64,000 nt of DNA, taken from Maioricimonas rarisocia (GTDB taxonomy: Bacteria; Planctomycetota; Planctomycetia; Planctomycetales; Planctomycetaceae). The notes beneath the pieces were generated by a model that made no database searches, was not told the DNA's origin, and saw only the letters and a program-made list of their open reading frames with translations. A program made the position numbers and the translations under genes. Positions 39,549 through 50,232 of this stretch are shown here, one piece after another. Each line of letters opens with the position of its first letter. The first letter of the stretch is position 1. The stretch is taken from positions 7,060,001-7,124,000 of the forward strand of contig NZ_CP036275.1 of assembly GCF_007747795.1 (NCBI RefSeq), read 5' to 3'.

Positions 39549-40673
39549 ATGCGGTCGCTGACAATCATGCTCTATTGCTTACTGCTGCAGTTCACGCTGC
39601 TGGCCGGGGTCGGCATGGCTGACGAGCCTTCTCCCGCGTCACGCTGGTCGCAACTGCTCACCCGGCTGCTCGACGCCCGTCAGAAGTCGTACAGCGGCGA
39701 AGTGACGTTCGAAGGGCAGGTGGGGTCAGAATTCGAAGACTACCCCCCGTTCCTCGCCCGGCACGAAGGAAAGCGGACTTATGACCTGCGGACCGCCTCC
39801 TTCTTTTACGAGCACACGCGGGAGTGCCGGGTCAACGTTGTGGCTCCCGGCGACCACTCCCTCCCCGATCCTGATCAGGTCGCTCCGCTGCGACCAGTAC
39901 GGTACCTGTGCTGCAGGAACCCGGAGTACCTCTGCGACTGGTCACAAGAGGTTCCCAATTCATCATCGGGAGTCAACGTACGTCCGCCCGACTACGCCCC
40001 CCATGATCAGGCCTGCAAGTCATTTCCGATTGACCCGCTGGCTGTCGGACTGACGAAATACGGGGACTGGAGGAAAGGAAAAGATGCCGTTGCGGTCCAT
40101 GAGACCTGGCGCAGCCTGGAGGTGACTGACTTCAAGGAGGAAGATGGTAAAGCCGTCGTGTCGCTCGCCAAAGAGGGAGTTGAATACACCGTCGTCGTGG
40201 ACCTTGACCGGATGGTTCCCCTGAGTGCGGAATCCACAACGCTCGACGGCATCTTCCACTACCGTGGCGAGGCGGAATGGGAGTCGATCGACGACGTGTG
40301 GGTGCCGGTCACATTCTCGTGGAATCACGATGTCGAGAGCGAGCCGTACACCGGCCGCGAATGGGGAGAATACACGTTCACCTGGAGCCGGCTGAACGAC
40401 GACTTTCCCCCCGAGCTGTTCACGTACGCCTCGTTTGGCGAACTGCCGTTCGGCACCAACGACGTCCACGATATGCGCGGCCCCGAACCGAAATACATCG
40501 GGCACCTGCAGCCGGACGGTTCGCTGGTCGACATGCATACCCCTCCCGAAAAACTCCCGACGGCGCAGCCGCTCGAGGTGCGTCCGGAGCGGCGATGGAT
40601 CTGGCTCGTCTGGGGCAACCTGGCGGCCATCGTGGTGCTGGTCGTGGCCTACGCCCGACGGAGGCACGCGTAG
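39549..40673 (+). CDS. Secreted, C-terminally anchored protein of unknown function
   Basis: The 374-residue product has a signal peptide (LYCLLLQFTLLAGVGMA), a large beta-rich periplasmic domain and a single C-terminal transmembrane helix (WLVWGNLAAIVVLVVAY) before Arg-rich residues, so it is anchored in the membrane facing the periplasm. It has a short Cys-rich segment (YLCCRNPEYLCDW) that could form disulphides. The GAGGGGAGGG Shine-Dalgarno region is very strong. No known domain is recognised. Confidence 0.6.
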   Translation: MRSLTIMLYCLLLQFTLLAGVGMADEPSPASRWSQLLTRLLDARQKSYSGEVTFEGQVGSEFEDYPPFLARHEGKRTYDLRTASFFYEHTRECRVNVVAPGDHSLPDPDQVAPLRPVRYLCCRNPEYLCDWSQEVPNSSSGVNVRPPDYAPHDQACKSFPIDPLAVGLTKYGDWRKGKDAVAVHETWRSLEVTDFKEEDGKAVVSLAKEGVEYTVVVDLDRMVPLSAESTTLDGIFHYRGEAEWESIDDVWVPVTFSWNHDVESEPYTGREWGEYTFTWSRLNDDFPPELFTYASFGELPFGTNDVHDMRGPEPKYIGHLQPDGSLVDMHTPPEKLPTAQPLEVRPERRWIWLVWGNLAAIVVLVVAYARRRHA

Positions 40674-40933
40674 CGTTCGTCGTGTCGTGGTGGGTGTTTA
40701 CGATGCGGGGCGTCGTCATCCCGGAGCTCACGCACCGGGCTCGCCTGGCCCACCGGACGCAGCCGGTGGGCTTGAGCGATGCATTCGGGCGGGTCGATGC
40801 CGGCCGGTTGGCCCCGGCCCGACGGCGACTGTCACGCGGTTGACCATTTGCTCTCAAGATCACGTCAGCGTTCGTCAGGCGATGCCTGACCTACGGAACT
40901 AACTCCTGATTCCTAACTCCTACCTACTCCCCA
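40674..40933. repeat. Intergenic palindromes between unrelated genes
   Basis: This holds a near copy of the CCGGAGC-TCAC palindrome (40721-40739), a TCAGGC-GAT-GCCTGA palindrome (40875-40889) and the degenerate string CTCCTGATTCCTAACTCC (about 40906-40923), which is an inverse of the text at 20770-20800. Confidence 0.5.
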
Positions 40934-42424
<1,491 letters not shown>

Positions 42425-42739
42425 GGTGCGGAAACTCCGTTGCGGGGGTGGAAAAGTGTGCAGGATGCGATCCGTTCAGCATACGCGCTGAGAGCGCGCA
42501 ATGCATGTACAAGGGGGATTACCGGTGAAGTGGAAAGGGTTACAGGGGGGACCGGAGGGGCGAGTCGGCGTGACACGTCTGCGTTCGTCATGCGATGCCT
42601 GGGCTACGGAGTTCACGCTCCGGGCTCGGCCTCCCACCGGACGCAGCCGGTGGGCTTTCGTCATCGACGCGTGAGATACCCCGGAGCTCACGCTCCGGGC
42701 TCGCCTGAATACCAAATCCCAACTCTGGACTCCTGCCCA
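42425..42739. repeat. Palindromic intergenic repeats upstream of the sulfatase
   Basis: This 315-base gap holds two CCGGAGC-type palindromes (about 42607-42623 and 42681-42698) and the repeated text CTCCTGCCCACTACCC near 42730. No gene is seen. Confidence 0.5.
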
Positions 42740-44422
42740 CTACCCACTCTTCCTCTCAAACAGATCACTCAGGATGCGGATGCGGCGGACCTGCCAGGCG
42801 ACGATCGCACCGATGGCGATCAGGGCGGCGGCGTACATCCATGGATACTGCCGCGGTGTATCGGGAGCCAGGCTCGTCAGCAGCAGGAAGTCGAAACCGA
42901 CCAGCGAGGCGGCGGTCATCAGCCAGACCAGCCGCACCTGGAACCACAGGCCCGAAGCGACGATCAGGGCCGGGTAACCGATGAGGAGCAGTTCGATCGG
43001 CTGACGGGCTCCGAAGGCGACGCTGGCAGTAAAGAAGGTGGCGTCCGCCAGGCACCAGCCGGAGGGGATCAGCCGCGGTGCGGTCACGCGGTTCTGCAGT
43101 TTCTGGAGGACCACCGCCACGAGCAGCCACAACAACAGGGCCAGCATCACGACGGCATGATCGTACATGCGGATGTCGCTGCTGAGCTGGTAGTTCACCT
43201 GGATAATCGTGGCGGCCGGAACGATGCCCACGCAGCGGGAAACCAGCTCCGGCTCCCGGCGGGCCCAGCGGGACAGGCGATGCCACCAGTTCGTCGCCGG
43301 CAGCGTAATCGGCTCCTCCGCAATGACGTGTTGCAGATCGTCGGCCAGCGCAGCTGCCGAGGGATAGCGTCGTTCGGGATCCTTCTCCAGACAGGTGAGG
43401 CAGATACGTTCGAGGTCGGCAGGAACGCCGGTCCGCAGGCGGGACGGAGGCGTCGGCTCGCTTTCGAGAACGCTGAGCAGCGTGTCGAGGGGGTTCTCAT
43501 AGCGGAACGGCGGCTGACCGGTGAGCATCTCATAAAGGATCGCTCCCAGGCTGTAGACGTCGCTGAGCGGCGAAACGGCAGACGCCTTTCCCGACGCCTG
43601 CTCGGGAGACATGTAGGCCGGCGTGCCGATGATGGTGCCGGTCCGCGTCTGCGAATCGTCGGTATCGAACACCTTGGCCAGGCCGAAGTCGGTGACGCGG
43701 GGGCGGCCGTCGGCATCGAGCAGGATGTTGGAGGGCTTGAGGTCCCGGTGCACGACGCTGTGCCGGTGCAGGTACTCGGCGGCGCGGGCGACCTGCATGA
43801 GGATCTCCGCGGCCCGATTCGGTTCGAGCGGACCGGACTGCAGAAGATCGGCGAGATTGTCTCCCTCGACGTAATCCATCGCCAGATAGTGATGCCCGTC
43901 GAACTCGCCGACGTCGTGGACCGAGACGATATTCGGATGCGAGACGGCAGCCGCGGCCCGGGCCTCGCGGTAGAAGCGGGAGATCTCTTCGTCGGTTGCC
44001 AGCTGCCGTGAGCGGATCATCTTCAGCGCGACGATCGAACGGAGAGACTGATGTTCGGCCCGGTAGACGACTCCCATGCCCCCGCTGCCGATCTGCTCGA
44101 TCAGCCGGTACGGACCGAACAGGCGGTTCTCGAGGTTGAAGGTCGACGAGCCATGCGAAGCGGACGGCGGGCCGGATGCCTCTCCGAAGAGGACTGTTTC
44201 ACCGACGGCGGCAGGTGGTCGCGGCGCGGTCACTTCGGCGAGGGATTCCAGTGATCCCAGGCAGTCGAGCAGGTCGGGGAGGTCGGGAAACTGTTCCGCA
44301 GGGGAGACGCGGCTGCTTTCGAGCTGGCCGCGCTCGACGAATTCATCGAGCACTTCGAACAGCCGCTGCTCGTGTTCGTCGAATTCGTCGTCGCTTCCGG
44401 AGTCGGGCGGGTGCGGGGTCAT
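42740..44422 (-). CDS. Membrane-bound Ser/Thr protein kinase
   Basis: The 560-residue product has a complete kinase domain at about residues 100-365: GSGGMG loop, VALKM Lys, HRDLKPSN catalytic loop, DFGLAK and SPEQA. The C-terminal ~190 residues hold about five transmembrane helices, with no extracellular sensor domain of recognisable type. It overlaps the upstream ECF sigma gene by 4 bases (ATGA), so the two are coupled. It is probably the membrane signalling arm of that sigma factor's pathway. Confidence 0.92.
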   Translation of the reverse strand: MTPHPPDSGSDDEFDEHEQRLFEVLDEFVERGQLESSRVSPAEQFPDLPDLLDCLGSLESLAEVTAPRPPAAVGETVLFGEASGPPSASHGSSTFNLENRLFGPYRLIEQIGSGGMGVVYRAEHQSLRSIVALKMIRSRQLATDEEISRFYREARAAAAVSHPNIVSVHDVGEFDGHHYLAMDYVEGDNLADLLQSGPLEPNRAAEILMQVARAAEYLHRHSVVHRDLKPSNILLDADGRPRVTDFGLAKVFDTDDSQTRTGTIIGTPAYMSPEQASGKASAVSPLSDVYSLGAILYEMLTGQPPFRYENPLDTLLSVLESEPTPPSRLRTGVPADLERICLTCLEKDPERRYPSAAALADDLQHVIAEEPITLPATNWWHRLSRWARREPELVSRCVGIVPAATIIQVNYQLSSDIRMYDHAVVMLALLLWLLVAVVLQKLQNRVTAPRLIPSGWCLADATFFTASVAFGARQPIELLLIGYPALIVASGLWFQVRLVWLMTAASLVGFDFLLLTSLAPDTPRQYPWMYAAALIAIGAIVAWQVRRIRILSDLFERKSG

Positions 44423-45036
44423 GAGTCCGGCTGATGCAGGAGTTCTTCGAGCTTGCGGAGAGCCCGCATCCAGAGCATCTGGACGGCGGGGCGGCTGCGG
44501 TCCATGCGGCGGGCGATCTCGTCAAAGGGGAGTCGCTGCAGATTGCGGAGCAGGATGACCTGTCGGTGGTCTTCGGCGAGCCGGGCGATCGCGTCGGCGA
44601 TCTGAATGTCCCGTTCGTGGTCGGCGACGATCTGGCTCGGGGTTTTGCCGGGGTCTGCCGGATCGCGTCCCGGAGCGCGGCTATCATCGGGCTCCGCGGG
44701 GGCGAGGGATCGCTCGCGACCGACGGCCCGTTTGTCGGTTCGGTAGCGGCGTATAAAGTCGTTCGTGTTGTGGGAGAGGATCTGGCGGAGCCAGGCGAGC
44801 CATTCGGCGTCGGTCTGCCCGCGAAAGTCCTCAATTCCGCGAAAGGCTTCGAGCAGCGTCTGCTGGACGAGATCGGAGGCATCAACCTTCGCGTGCATCC
44901 AGCTTTCGAGCCGGGACTGCGCAATGACGGCGACGTAATTGCGGCACTTGGCGAACAGTTCGTCGCGTGCGGAGGCTTCGCCGGAGCGGGCCCGGTCGAG
45001 CAGCGGAATCAGACTCGAACGATCGTCATGGGGCAT
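44419..45036 (-). CDS. ECF-family RNA polymerase sigma factor, kinase-coupled
   Basis: The 205-residue product has region 2 with DASDLVQQTLLEAF and EWLAWLRQILSHNTNDFIRRY, and region 4 with EDHRQVILLRNLQRLPFDEIARRMDRSRPAVQMLWMRAL. This pattern fits the planctomycete ECF groups linked to Ser/Thr kinases. It is translationally coupled to the kinase gene downstream. No anti-sigma factor is adjacent. Confidence 0.92.
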   Translation of the reverse strand: MPHDDRSSLIPLLDRARSGEASARDELFAKCRNYVAVIAQSRLESWMHAKVDASDLVQQTLLEAFRGIEDFRGQTDAEWLAWLRQILSHNTNDFIRRYRTDKRAVGRERSLAPAEPDDSRAPGRDPADPGKTPSQIVADHERDIQIADAIARLAEDHRQVILLRNLQRLPFDEIARRMDRSRPAVQMLWMRALRKLEELLHQPDS

Positions 45037-45235
45037 GGGCGGAGATCAGTAACAGCCGCAGCTGGAAGAATTCGAGCTGCATGTCGCAGACGGCCATCGT
45101 GTTGCGCATTCTCCGCGGAGTGCCGTCACGATACAAGCAGCAGCCGGGCCGGACGTATCTGGAGACTGGGTGAGCGATCCAGTAGGATCAGCGGCACTCT
45201 GAAATCGACCTGGAGCATCTGGGGGGGTCAGCACG

Positions 45236-46447
45236 ATGGGTGAATCGGTTCCTGCAGTACCGGAATGGCCGACGGTGGCCCCGCCGGGTCGCCGCGACGA
45301 GTGGCTCGAGAACATTGCCGGACTGCCGGCGGCCCTGCAGCCGCTTCGCGAAGAGATTCTGGCAAACCTTGTGCTGCTGGGGCAGATCCCCGCCCCGACG
45401 GGAGACGAATCGGAGCGGGTGCGGTTCCTGCTCGACCGCTTCGTCGAGTGCGGCCTGCCGGAAGCGGGGGAAGACGAGGCCGGCAACGCGGTCGGTCTGC
45501 TGCCGGGGGAATCGGGGCAGCGCACGATCGTGGTGGTTTCCCACCTGGACACGATCGTTCCCCGCACGGTCGATCATAACGTCACCGTCCAGCAGGATCT
45601 GATTTCCGGCCCCGGCGTGAGCGACAACTCGCTGGGTGCCGCGGTCGTCTCCATGCTGCCGGTCTGCCTGCAGAAGCTGGGGATTCGCCTGGAGTCGAAT
45701 CTCAAGCTGCTCGGCACGGTGCAGTCACTCGAACGGGGCAACCACGCGGGGCTGAAGTTCCACCTGGATCACACGACGATTCCGGCCCAGTTCGCGATCT
45801 GCGTGGAGGGGGTTCTGCTGGGGCGGCTGAACTTCTTCTCGATCGGTACGATTCGCGGCGACATCACCTGCGACGTGCGACCGGAAGCCTCGCGCAGTTT
45901 CGGGTCCGAGAGTGCCGTGGTCGTCCTCAACCAGATCATCAACAGGATGCTGAAGATCGAGGTACCGACGCGGCCGTTTACGCGGATCAGTATTGGCAAG
46001 GTTCGAGCGGGGCTGAGTTACGACGTCGAGCCGGATCATGCCGAACTCGGCTTCGAAGTGAACAGTCACGACGACGCGATGATCGAGCGGGTGCAGCAGG
46101 AGCTGGAAGACATCGTCAGCGAGATGGCGGCCCGACATGCCGTCGACGCGCGGCTGGACTGCTTTTTTCAGCGGCGGGCGGGGGGAATTCCGTTCTCCCA
46201 TCCGCTGGTCAAGCAGGCTCTGATGGTCATGGAACAACTCGGGATTGCGCCGGACCAGGGACACAGCCCGTCGGAACTCTCAGAGTTCATCGCCCGCGGC
46301 ATTCCGGCCCTGACGCTGGGCATCTCGACTGGAGAGAAACATCGCAAGAAGCCGGACCACGTGATGATCGAACCGATCCTGCGGGGCGTGGCCCAGCTCA
46401 TCGGCGTTCTGCTCGCCATCGACAAGGGAACCTGTGATGAACCGTGA
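45236..46447 (+). CDS. M20-family peptidase-like protein with altered catalytic Glu
   Basis: The 403-residue product has M20/M28 features: SHLDTIVP (metal ligand His and Asp), GVSDNSLG, the dimerisation domain in the middle, and the C-terminal GISTGEKHRKKPD His region. Where M20 enzymes have the Glu-Glu pair (general base plus metal ligand, in TVGEEG-type strings) this protein reads TVQSLERGN, so the pair is missing. It may therefore be inactive as a hydrolase or act on a different chemistry. It is first in the compatible-solute-type cluster, overlapping gpgS by 11 bases, so it likely acts with it. Confidence 0.75.
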   Translation: MGESVPAVPEWPTVAPPGRRDEWLENIAGLPAALQPLREEILANLVLLGQIPAPTGDESERVRFLLDRFVECGLPEAGEDEAGNAVGLLPGESGQRTIVVVSHLDTIVPRTVDHNVTVQQDLISGPGVSDNSLGAAVVSMLPVCLQKLGIRLESNLKLLGTVQSLERGNHAGLKFHLDHTTIPAQFAICVEGVLLGRLNFFSIGTIRGDITCDVRPEASRSFGSESAVVVLNQIINRMLKIEVPTRPFTRISIGKVRAGLSYDVEPDHAELGFEVNSHDDAMIERVQQELEDIVSEMAARHAVDARLDCFFQRRAGGIPFSHPLVKQALMVMEQLGIAPDQGHSPSELSEFIARGIPALTLGISTGEKHRKKPDHVMIEPILRGVAQLIGVLLAIDKGTCDEP

Positions 46448-47429
46448 CCAGTGGCTCGCTGAGCGGACCTTCCACCACAGCAACTTCTGGGACATCAAGT
46501 GGCTGGTCCAGGAGAAGGAACGGCAGGGACTGACGATCTCGCTGTGTCTGCCGGCGCTGAACGAGGCGGCGACGATCGGCAAGGAAATCGTCATCCTCAA
46601 GTCGGAGCTGAAGGACCGCTACCCGCTTGTCGACGAGATCGTCGTCATCGACTCGGGCAGCACCGACGCGACCCGCGAGATCGCAGCCAGCTTCGGGGCC
46701 GAGGTGTATCTGGCCGAAGAGCAGCTGACCGAGTGCGGCGACCGCAAGGGGAAGGGGGAGAACCTCTGGAAGGCCCTGCACCTTCTCAAGGGGGATCTGA
46801 TCGTCTACGTCGACTCGGACATCAACAACATCCACCCCCGGTTCGTCTACGGCCTGGTCGGACCGCTGATCCGCGACCCCGACATTCACTATGTGAAGGC
46901 GTTCTACGATCGACCGCTGGCGTTCTCGACCGGCTATCGACCGAGCGGTGGCGGTCGCGTGACGGAAATCCTCGTCCGGCCCCTGTTCAGCCTGTTCTAC
47001 CCGGATCTGACGGCGATCATCCAGCCGCTCTCCGGCGAGTATGCCGGCCGGCGATCGATTCTGGAGCAGATTCCGTTTCCGGTCGGGTACGGTGTCGAGA
47101 CGGCCATGCTGATCGACATATACGAGAAGATGGGCCTGTCCGCCTTTGCCCAGACGGATCTCGACACACGGGTCCACCGCAACCAGGAAACAATCGCACT
47201 GGGGCGGATGGCGTTCGGCATCCTGCGGACGTTCTTCAACCGCCTGACGCGTCAGCAGCGACTGCAGCTGCAGGAAGTGTTGCCGACGATCATGCGACAG
47301 CACCAGGTCGATGACGGAAACTTCACGCTGATCGACTACAACATCGAAGAGTTCGAGCGTCCGCCGATCATCGAGATCGAATCGTACATGCGGAAGTTTC
47401 ACCCCGACGGTGTCCCGGTGAGTTCCTGA
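46437..47429 (+). CDS. gpgS: Glucosyl-3-phosphoglycerate synthase
   Basis: The 330-residue GT81-type enzyme joins glucose from a nucleotide sugar to 3-phosphoglycerate, first step of glucosylglycerate synthesis. It shows LCLPALNEAATIG, IDSGSTDATREIA, the metal-binding DSDINN, and PLSGEYAGRR near the C-terminal third. The start ATG 46437 (after GTG 46434) has AAGGGA upstream and overlaps the end of the M20-like gene. It heads a chain of genes (GT4, HAD, GT4) compatible with glucosylglycerate or mannosylglucosylglycerate synthesis, a pathway characterised in the planctomycete Rhodopirellula baltica. Confidence 0.9.
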   Translation: MNRDQWLAERTFHHSNFWDIKWLVQEKERQGLTISLCLPALNEAATIGKEIVILKSELKDRYPLVDEIVVIDSGSTDATREIAASFGAEVYLAEEQLTECGDRKGKGENLWKALHLLKGDLIVYVDSDINNIHPRFVYGLVGPLIRDPDIHYVKAFYDRPLAFSTGYRPSGGGRVTEILVRPLFSLFYPDLTAIIQPLSGEYAGRRSILEQIPFPVGYGVETAMLIDIYEKMGLSAFAQTDLDTRVHRNQETIALGRMAFGILRTFFNRLTRQQRLQLQEVLPTIMRQHQVDDGNFTLIDYNIEEFERPPIIEIESYMRKFHPDGVPVSS

Positions 47430-47519
47430 GCGGCCGGGATTCCGACCGTTGAGTTCTGATCCTGCGCGATCCGTGTGCGCCGGAGCTTTCGCGGGCCACC
47501 ATGTGAAAATGTCCGCACC

Positions 47520-49064
47520 ATGAACGTCGCGCTGCTGCACTATCATCTGAATCCCGGCGGAGTGACGCGGGTGATGGCGAATCACCTGCTCGCGCTCGAC
47601 CTGGCGTGCCCGGCCGGCGAGCGGATCCGGGTGGCGATTCTGTTCGACGGGCAGAAGCAGGGCTGGCCCGACGACGTCGACGCGCAGCTGCAGAACGTCG
47701 ACGTCACGTACCTGCCGGTCCAGGAACTCGCTTACGACGTCGATGACCGCCCAGATCCGGACGCTCTGGCCGCGGCGTTGACGCAGGCGTTCGCGGACGC
47801 CGACTTTCCGGCCGGCGAGACGATCATTCACGCCCACAACCATGCGCTCGGCAAGAATGCGTCACTGCCGGGCGCACTGGCACGGCTGGCGGAGCAGGGG
47901 ACGCCGCTGCTGCTTCAGGTCCATGATTTCGCGGAAGACTTTCGTCCCCGCAACTACGGCCATTTGCGTGCGGCGCTGGGAAGCGAAGGTCTGAGCGTTC
48001 GGTTGTATCCACAGGGAACACAGGTGCATTACGCGGCTCTCAATCGCCGCGACCAGGACGCGTTGCGGACGCTGGGTGTTGCCGAAGATCGCCTGCACTT
48101 CCTTCCCAACCCGGTTCCTCCGTTGCCGGAGCGGCCGCCTCGCGAAGAGGCGCGGGCGGCACTGGAACGGGCGTTTGGCATCGGGGCCGATCAGCCGTAC
48201 GTGCTGTACCCGGTGCGAGGCATCCGCCGGAAGAACCTGGGAGAGTTCGTCCTGCTTTCACAGGTGCTGCAGCGACAGCAGCCGGACGTCTTCTTTGGAC
48301 TGACACTCGCGCCGCTGAACCCGCACGAACGGCGGTTCTACGATCGCTGGGCCGAGGTCGTCCGGCAACATAATCTGCCGTGTCACCTCGAAACGGGAGG
48401 CGAGGGGGGGCTCACCTTCGCCCAGAATCTGGCCGCCGCCGATCGCATCGTGACCACCAGCGTGGCGGAAGGGTTCGGGATGGTCTACCTGGAGGCGTGG
48501 CTGGCGGACCGGTTGCTGGTGGGGCGAAACCTGCCGGAGATCACCGCGGACTTCGATGCTTCCGGACTGAAACTGGACCAATTGTACGACCACCTGTTCG
48601 TGCCGATCGACTGGATCGGCCGCGACGCCTATGCACGTGCGCTCGGCGAAGCGTGGACGACGCTCTGCTCGGTCTACGGACGTCCCGAGCCGAGCCGGGA
48701 ACAACTCGATGCCGCGGTCGAGGGGCACCTGCAGGGCGAATCGATCGACTTCGGCGATCTGAATGAAGCCCAGCAGGAGTCGGTCATCGAACGCCTGGCC
48801 GGTGATCCGGCAGCAAGCGATCAACTGTTCGAGCTCAACCCGTCGCTGGGATCGTTCACCGAGGAACCGAAGGAGATCGTCGCCGCCAACCGCGAGGTTG
48901 TTGAGCGGGAGTACGCCCTGACGCCGAGCGGCGAGCGACTGATCTCGATCTATTCCGACGTTCTTGGCAGCGAACGGCAGGCACGGCTGACCGGACCGGA
49001 CGACGGCGACCGCCTGCTCGAACTGTTTCTCGACGGACGCCGGATCCGTCTGATTCGTGACTGA
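47520..49064 (+). CDS. GT-B glycosyltransferase, likely of the compatible-solute pathway
   Basis: The product is 514 residues from ATG 47520. It is a GT-B fold enzyme: an N-terminal LHYHLNPGGVTRVM motif and a C-terminal half with PVRGIRRKNLGEF, and SVAEGFGMVYLEAWLA at the donor site. It follows gpgS by 90 bases. It could transfer mannose to glucosyl-3-phosphoglycerate (MggA-type role) or another sugar. The exact donor and acceptor are not shown by the sequence. Confidence 0.75.
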   Translation: MNVALLHYHLNPGGVTRVMANHLLALDLACPAGERIRVAILFDGQKQGWPDDVDAQLQNVDVTYLPVQELAYDVDDRPDPDALAAALTQAFADADFPAGETIIHAHNHALGKNASLPGALARLAEQGTPLLLQVHDFAEDFRPRNYGHLRAALGSEGLSVRLYPQGTQVHYAALNRRDQDALRTLGVAEDRLHFLPNPVPPLPERPPREEARAALERAFGIGADQPYVLYPVRGIRRKNLGEFVLLSQVLQRQQPDVFFGLTLAPLNPHERRFYDRWAEVVRQHNLPCHLETGGEGGLTFAQNLAAADRIVTTSVAEGFGMVYLEAWLADRLLVGRNLPEITADFDASGLKLDQLYDHLFVPIDWIGRDAYARALGEAWTTLCSVYGRPEPSREQLDAAVEGHLQGESIDFGDLNEAQQESVIERLAGDPAASDQLFELNPSLGSFTEEPKEIVAANREVVEREYALTPSGERLISIYSDVLGSERQARLTGPDDGDRLLELFLDGRRIRLIRD

Positions 49065-49114
49065 CTGCGACAACGACGACTGCAGCACCCGGGCCACTAC
49101 TTATCACGGATGGA

Positions 49115-50020
49115 ATGACCATGAGTGATCCACTTGTCGAACTGTATCGGAGTCGGACTTCGCCCCTGGAGGCGGTTCCGACCGAAGAATCCCCCCGTAC
49201 GGAGCCGCTCGACGACATCCGGGCGGTCCTGTTTGACATTTACGGGACGCTGGTGATCAGCGGCAGCGGGGACGTCGGAACGTCGGGCACGGAATCCCAA
49301 CCGGACGCGTTTCTGGCGACGCTGGAATCGGTGGGGCTCGAACACCGGATCGCAGGTGCAGACGGCGTTGCGGGTTTCGAGCAGGCGATCCGAGACACCC
49401 ATGTCGAGGCGAAAGGGGCGGGGATCGAGTTTCCGGAAGTCGAAATCCGCGAGATCTGGCGGTTGATGCTGAACCGTTTTGAAGAGGCCGGCCAACTGTC
49501 CGGTTCGTCCGACCTGACCGACGAGCAGATTGCCCGGCTGGCGATTGAATACGAAGTGCGTACGAATCCGGTCTGGCCGATGCCCGGGGCCCGCGACTGC
49601 CTGGCCACGCTGCGGGAACGCGGACTGAAGCTGGGGATCGTCAGCAACGCGCAGTTCTACACGCCGTTGATGCTCGAGGCGTTCTTCGACGCACCACCGG
49701 AGCAACTCGGGATCGAGCCGGACCTGTGCTACTGGTCCTATCGCCACCGCGAGGCCAAACCGAGCCGGAAGCTGTATGAACTGGCGTGTGACGGGCTGGC
49801 GGATATGGGGATCTCCCCCGCCCAGGTGCTGTACGTGGGGAACGACATGCTCAAGGACGTGTGGCCGGCCCAGGCGGTCGGGTTTCGCACGGCCCTGTTC
49901 GCAGGCGATGCCCGCAGTCTGCGCAAGCGTGAGGACGATGAGCGCATCCGCGGAGTCGATCCGGACCTGGTGGTCACCGAGTTGACGCAGATCGCCGAAA
50001 GCGTCGCTGCTGGCGAATAA
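49115..50020 (+). CDS. HAD-superfamily hydrolase with a DxY first motif
   Basis: The product is about 300 residues; the start could be ATG 49115 or ATG 49121. It shows HAD motifs: LFDIYGTLV (nucleophile Asp), SNAQF (motif II), the conserved Lys in EAKPSRKLYE and VGNDMLKD. The second acid of motif I, Asp in most phosphatases, is Tyr, as in L-2-haloacid-dehalogenase-like members. In a glucosylglycerate cluster a phosphatase (GpgP or MggB role) is expected here, so either it uses a variant acid or another enzyme does the step. Confidence 0.8.
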   Translation: MTMSDPLVELYRSRTSPLEAVPTEESPRTEPLDDIRAVLFDIYGTLVISGSGDVGTSGTESQPDAFLATLESVGLEHRIAGADGVAGFEQAIRDTHVEAKGAGIEFPEVEIREIWRLMLNRFEEAGQLSGSSDLTDEQIARLAIEYEVRTNPVWPMPGARDCLATLRERGLKLGIVSNAQFYTPLMLEAFFDAPPEQLGIEPDLCYWSYRHREAKPSRKLYELACDGLADMGISPAQVLYVGNDMLKDVWPAQAVGFRTALFAGDARSLRKREDDERIRGVDPDLVVTELTQIAESVAAGE

Positions 50021-50050
50021 CGTCCATCGCCGCTGTCGACCAGCAGGGAT

Positions 50051-50070
50051 CGCCAGACAGGCGGTTTTTT
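50051..50070 (+). terminator. Weak candidate terminator after the HAD gene
   Basis: CGCC, a 5-base loop and GGCG are followed by GTTTTTT. The stem is short, so the strength is doubtful; it lies 30 bases after the stop codon of the HAD gene. Confidence 0.3.
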
Positions 50071-50232
50071 ACGGTCCAGAATCTGCTGCCAAGGCGTTAA
50101 GATTCCCGTAGAGCAGTGCAGAGTGGGCACAGCTCGCCGGTTCGGCTTCGTTGCCGGGGAACGGTCCTTGCCCCGTGTGACGAGACCTTCGAGGACCGAC
50201 CACGATTCAGTGCGACCGAAGATTGCCCCTCC

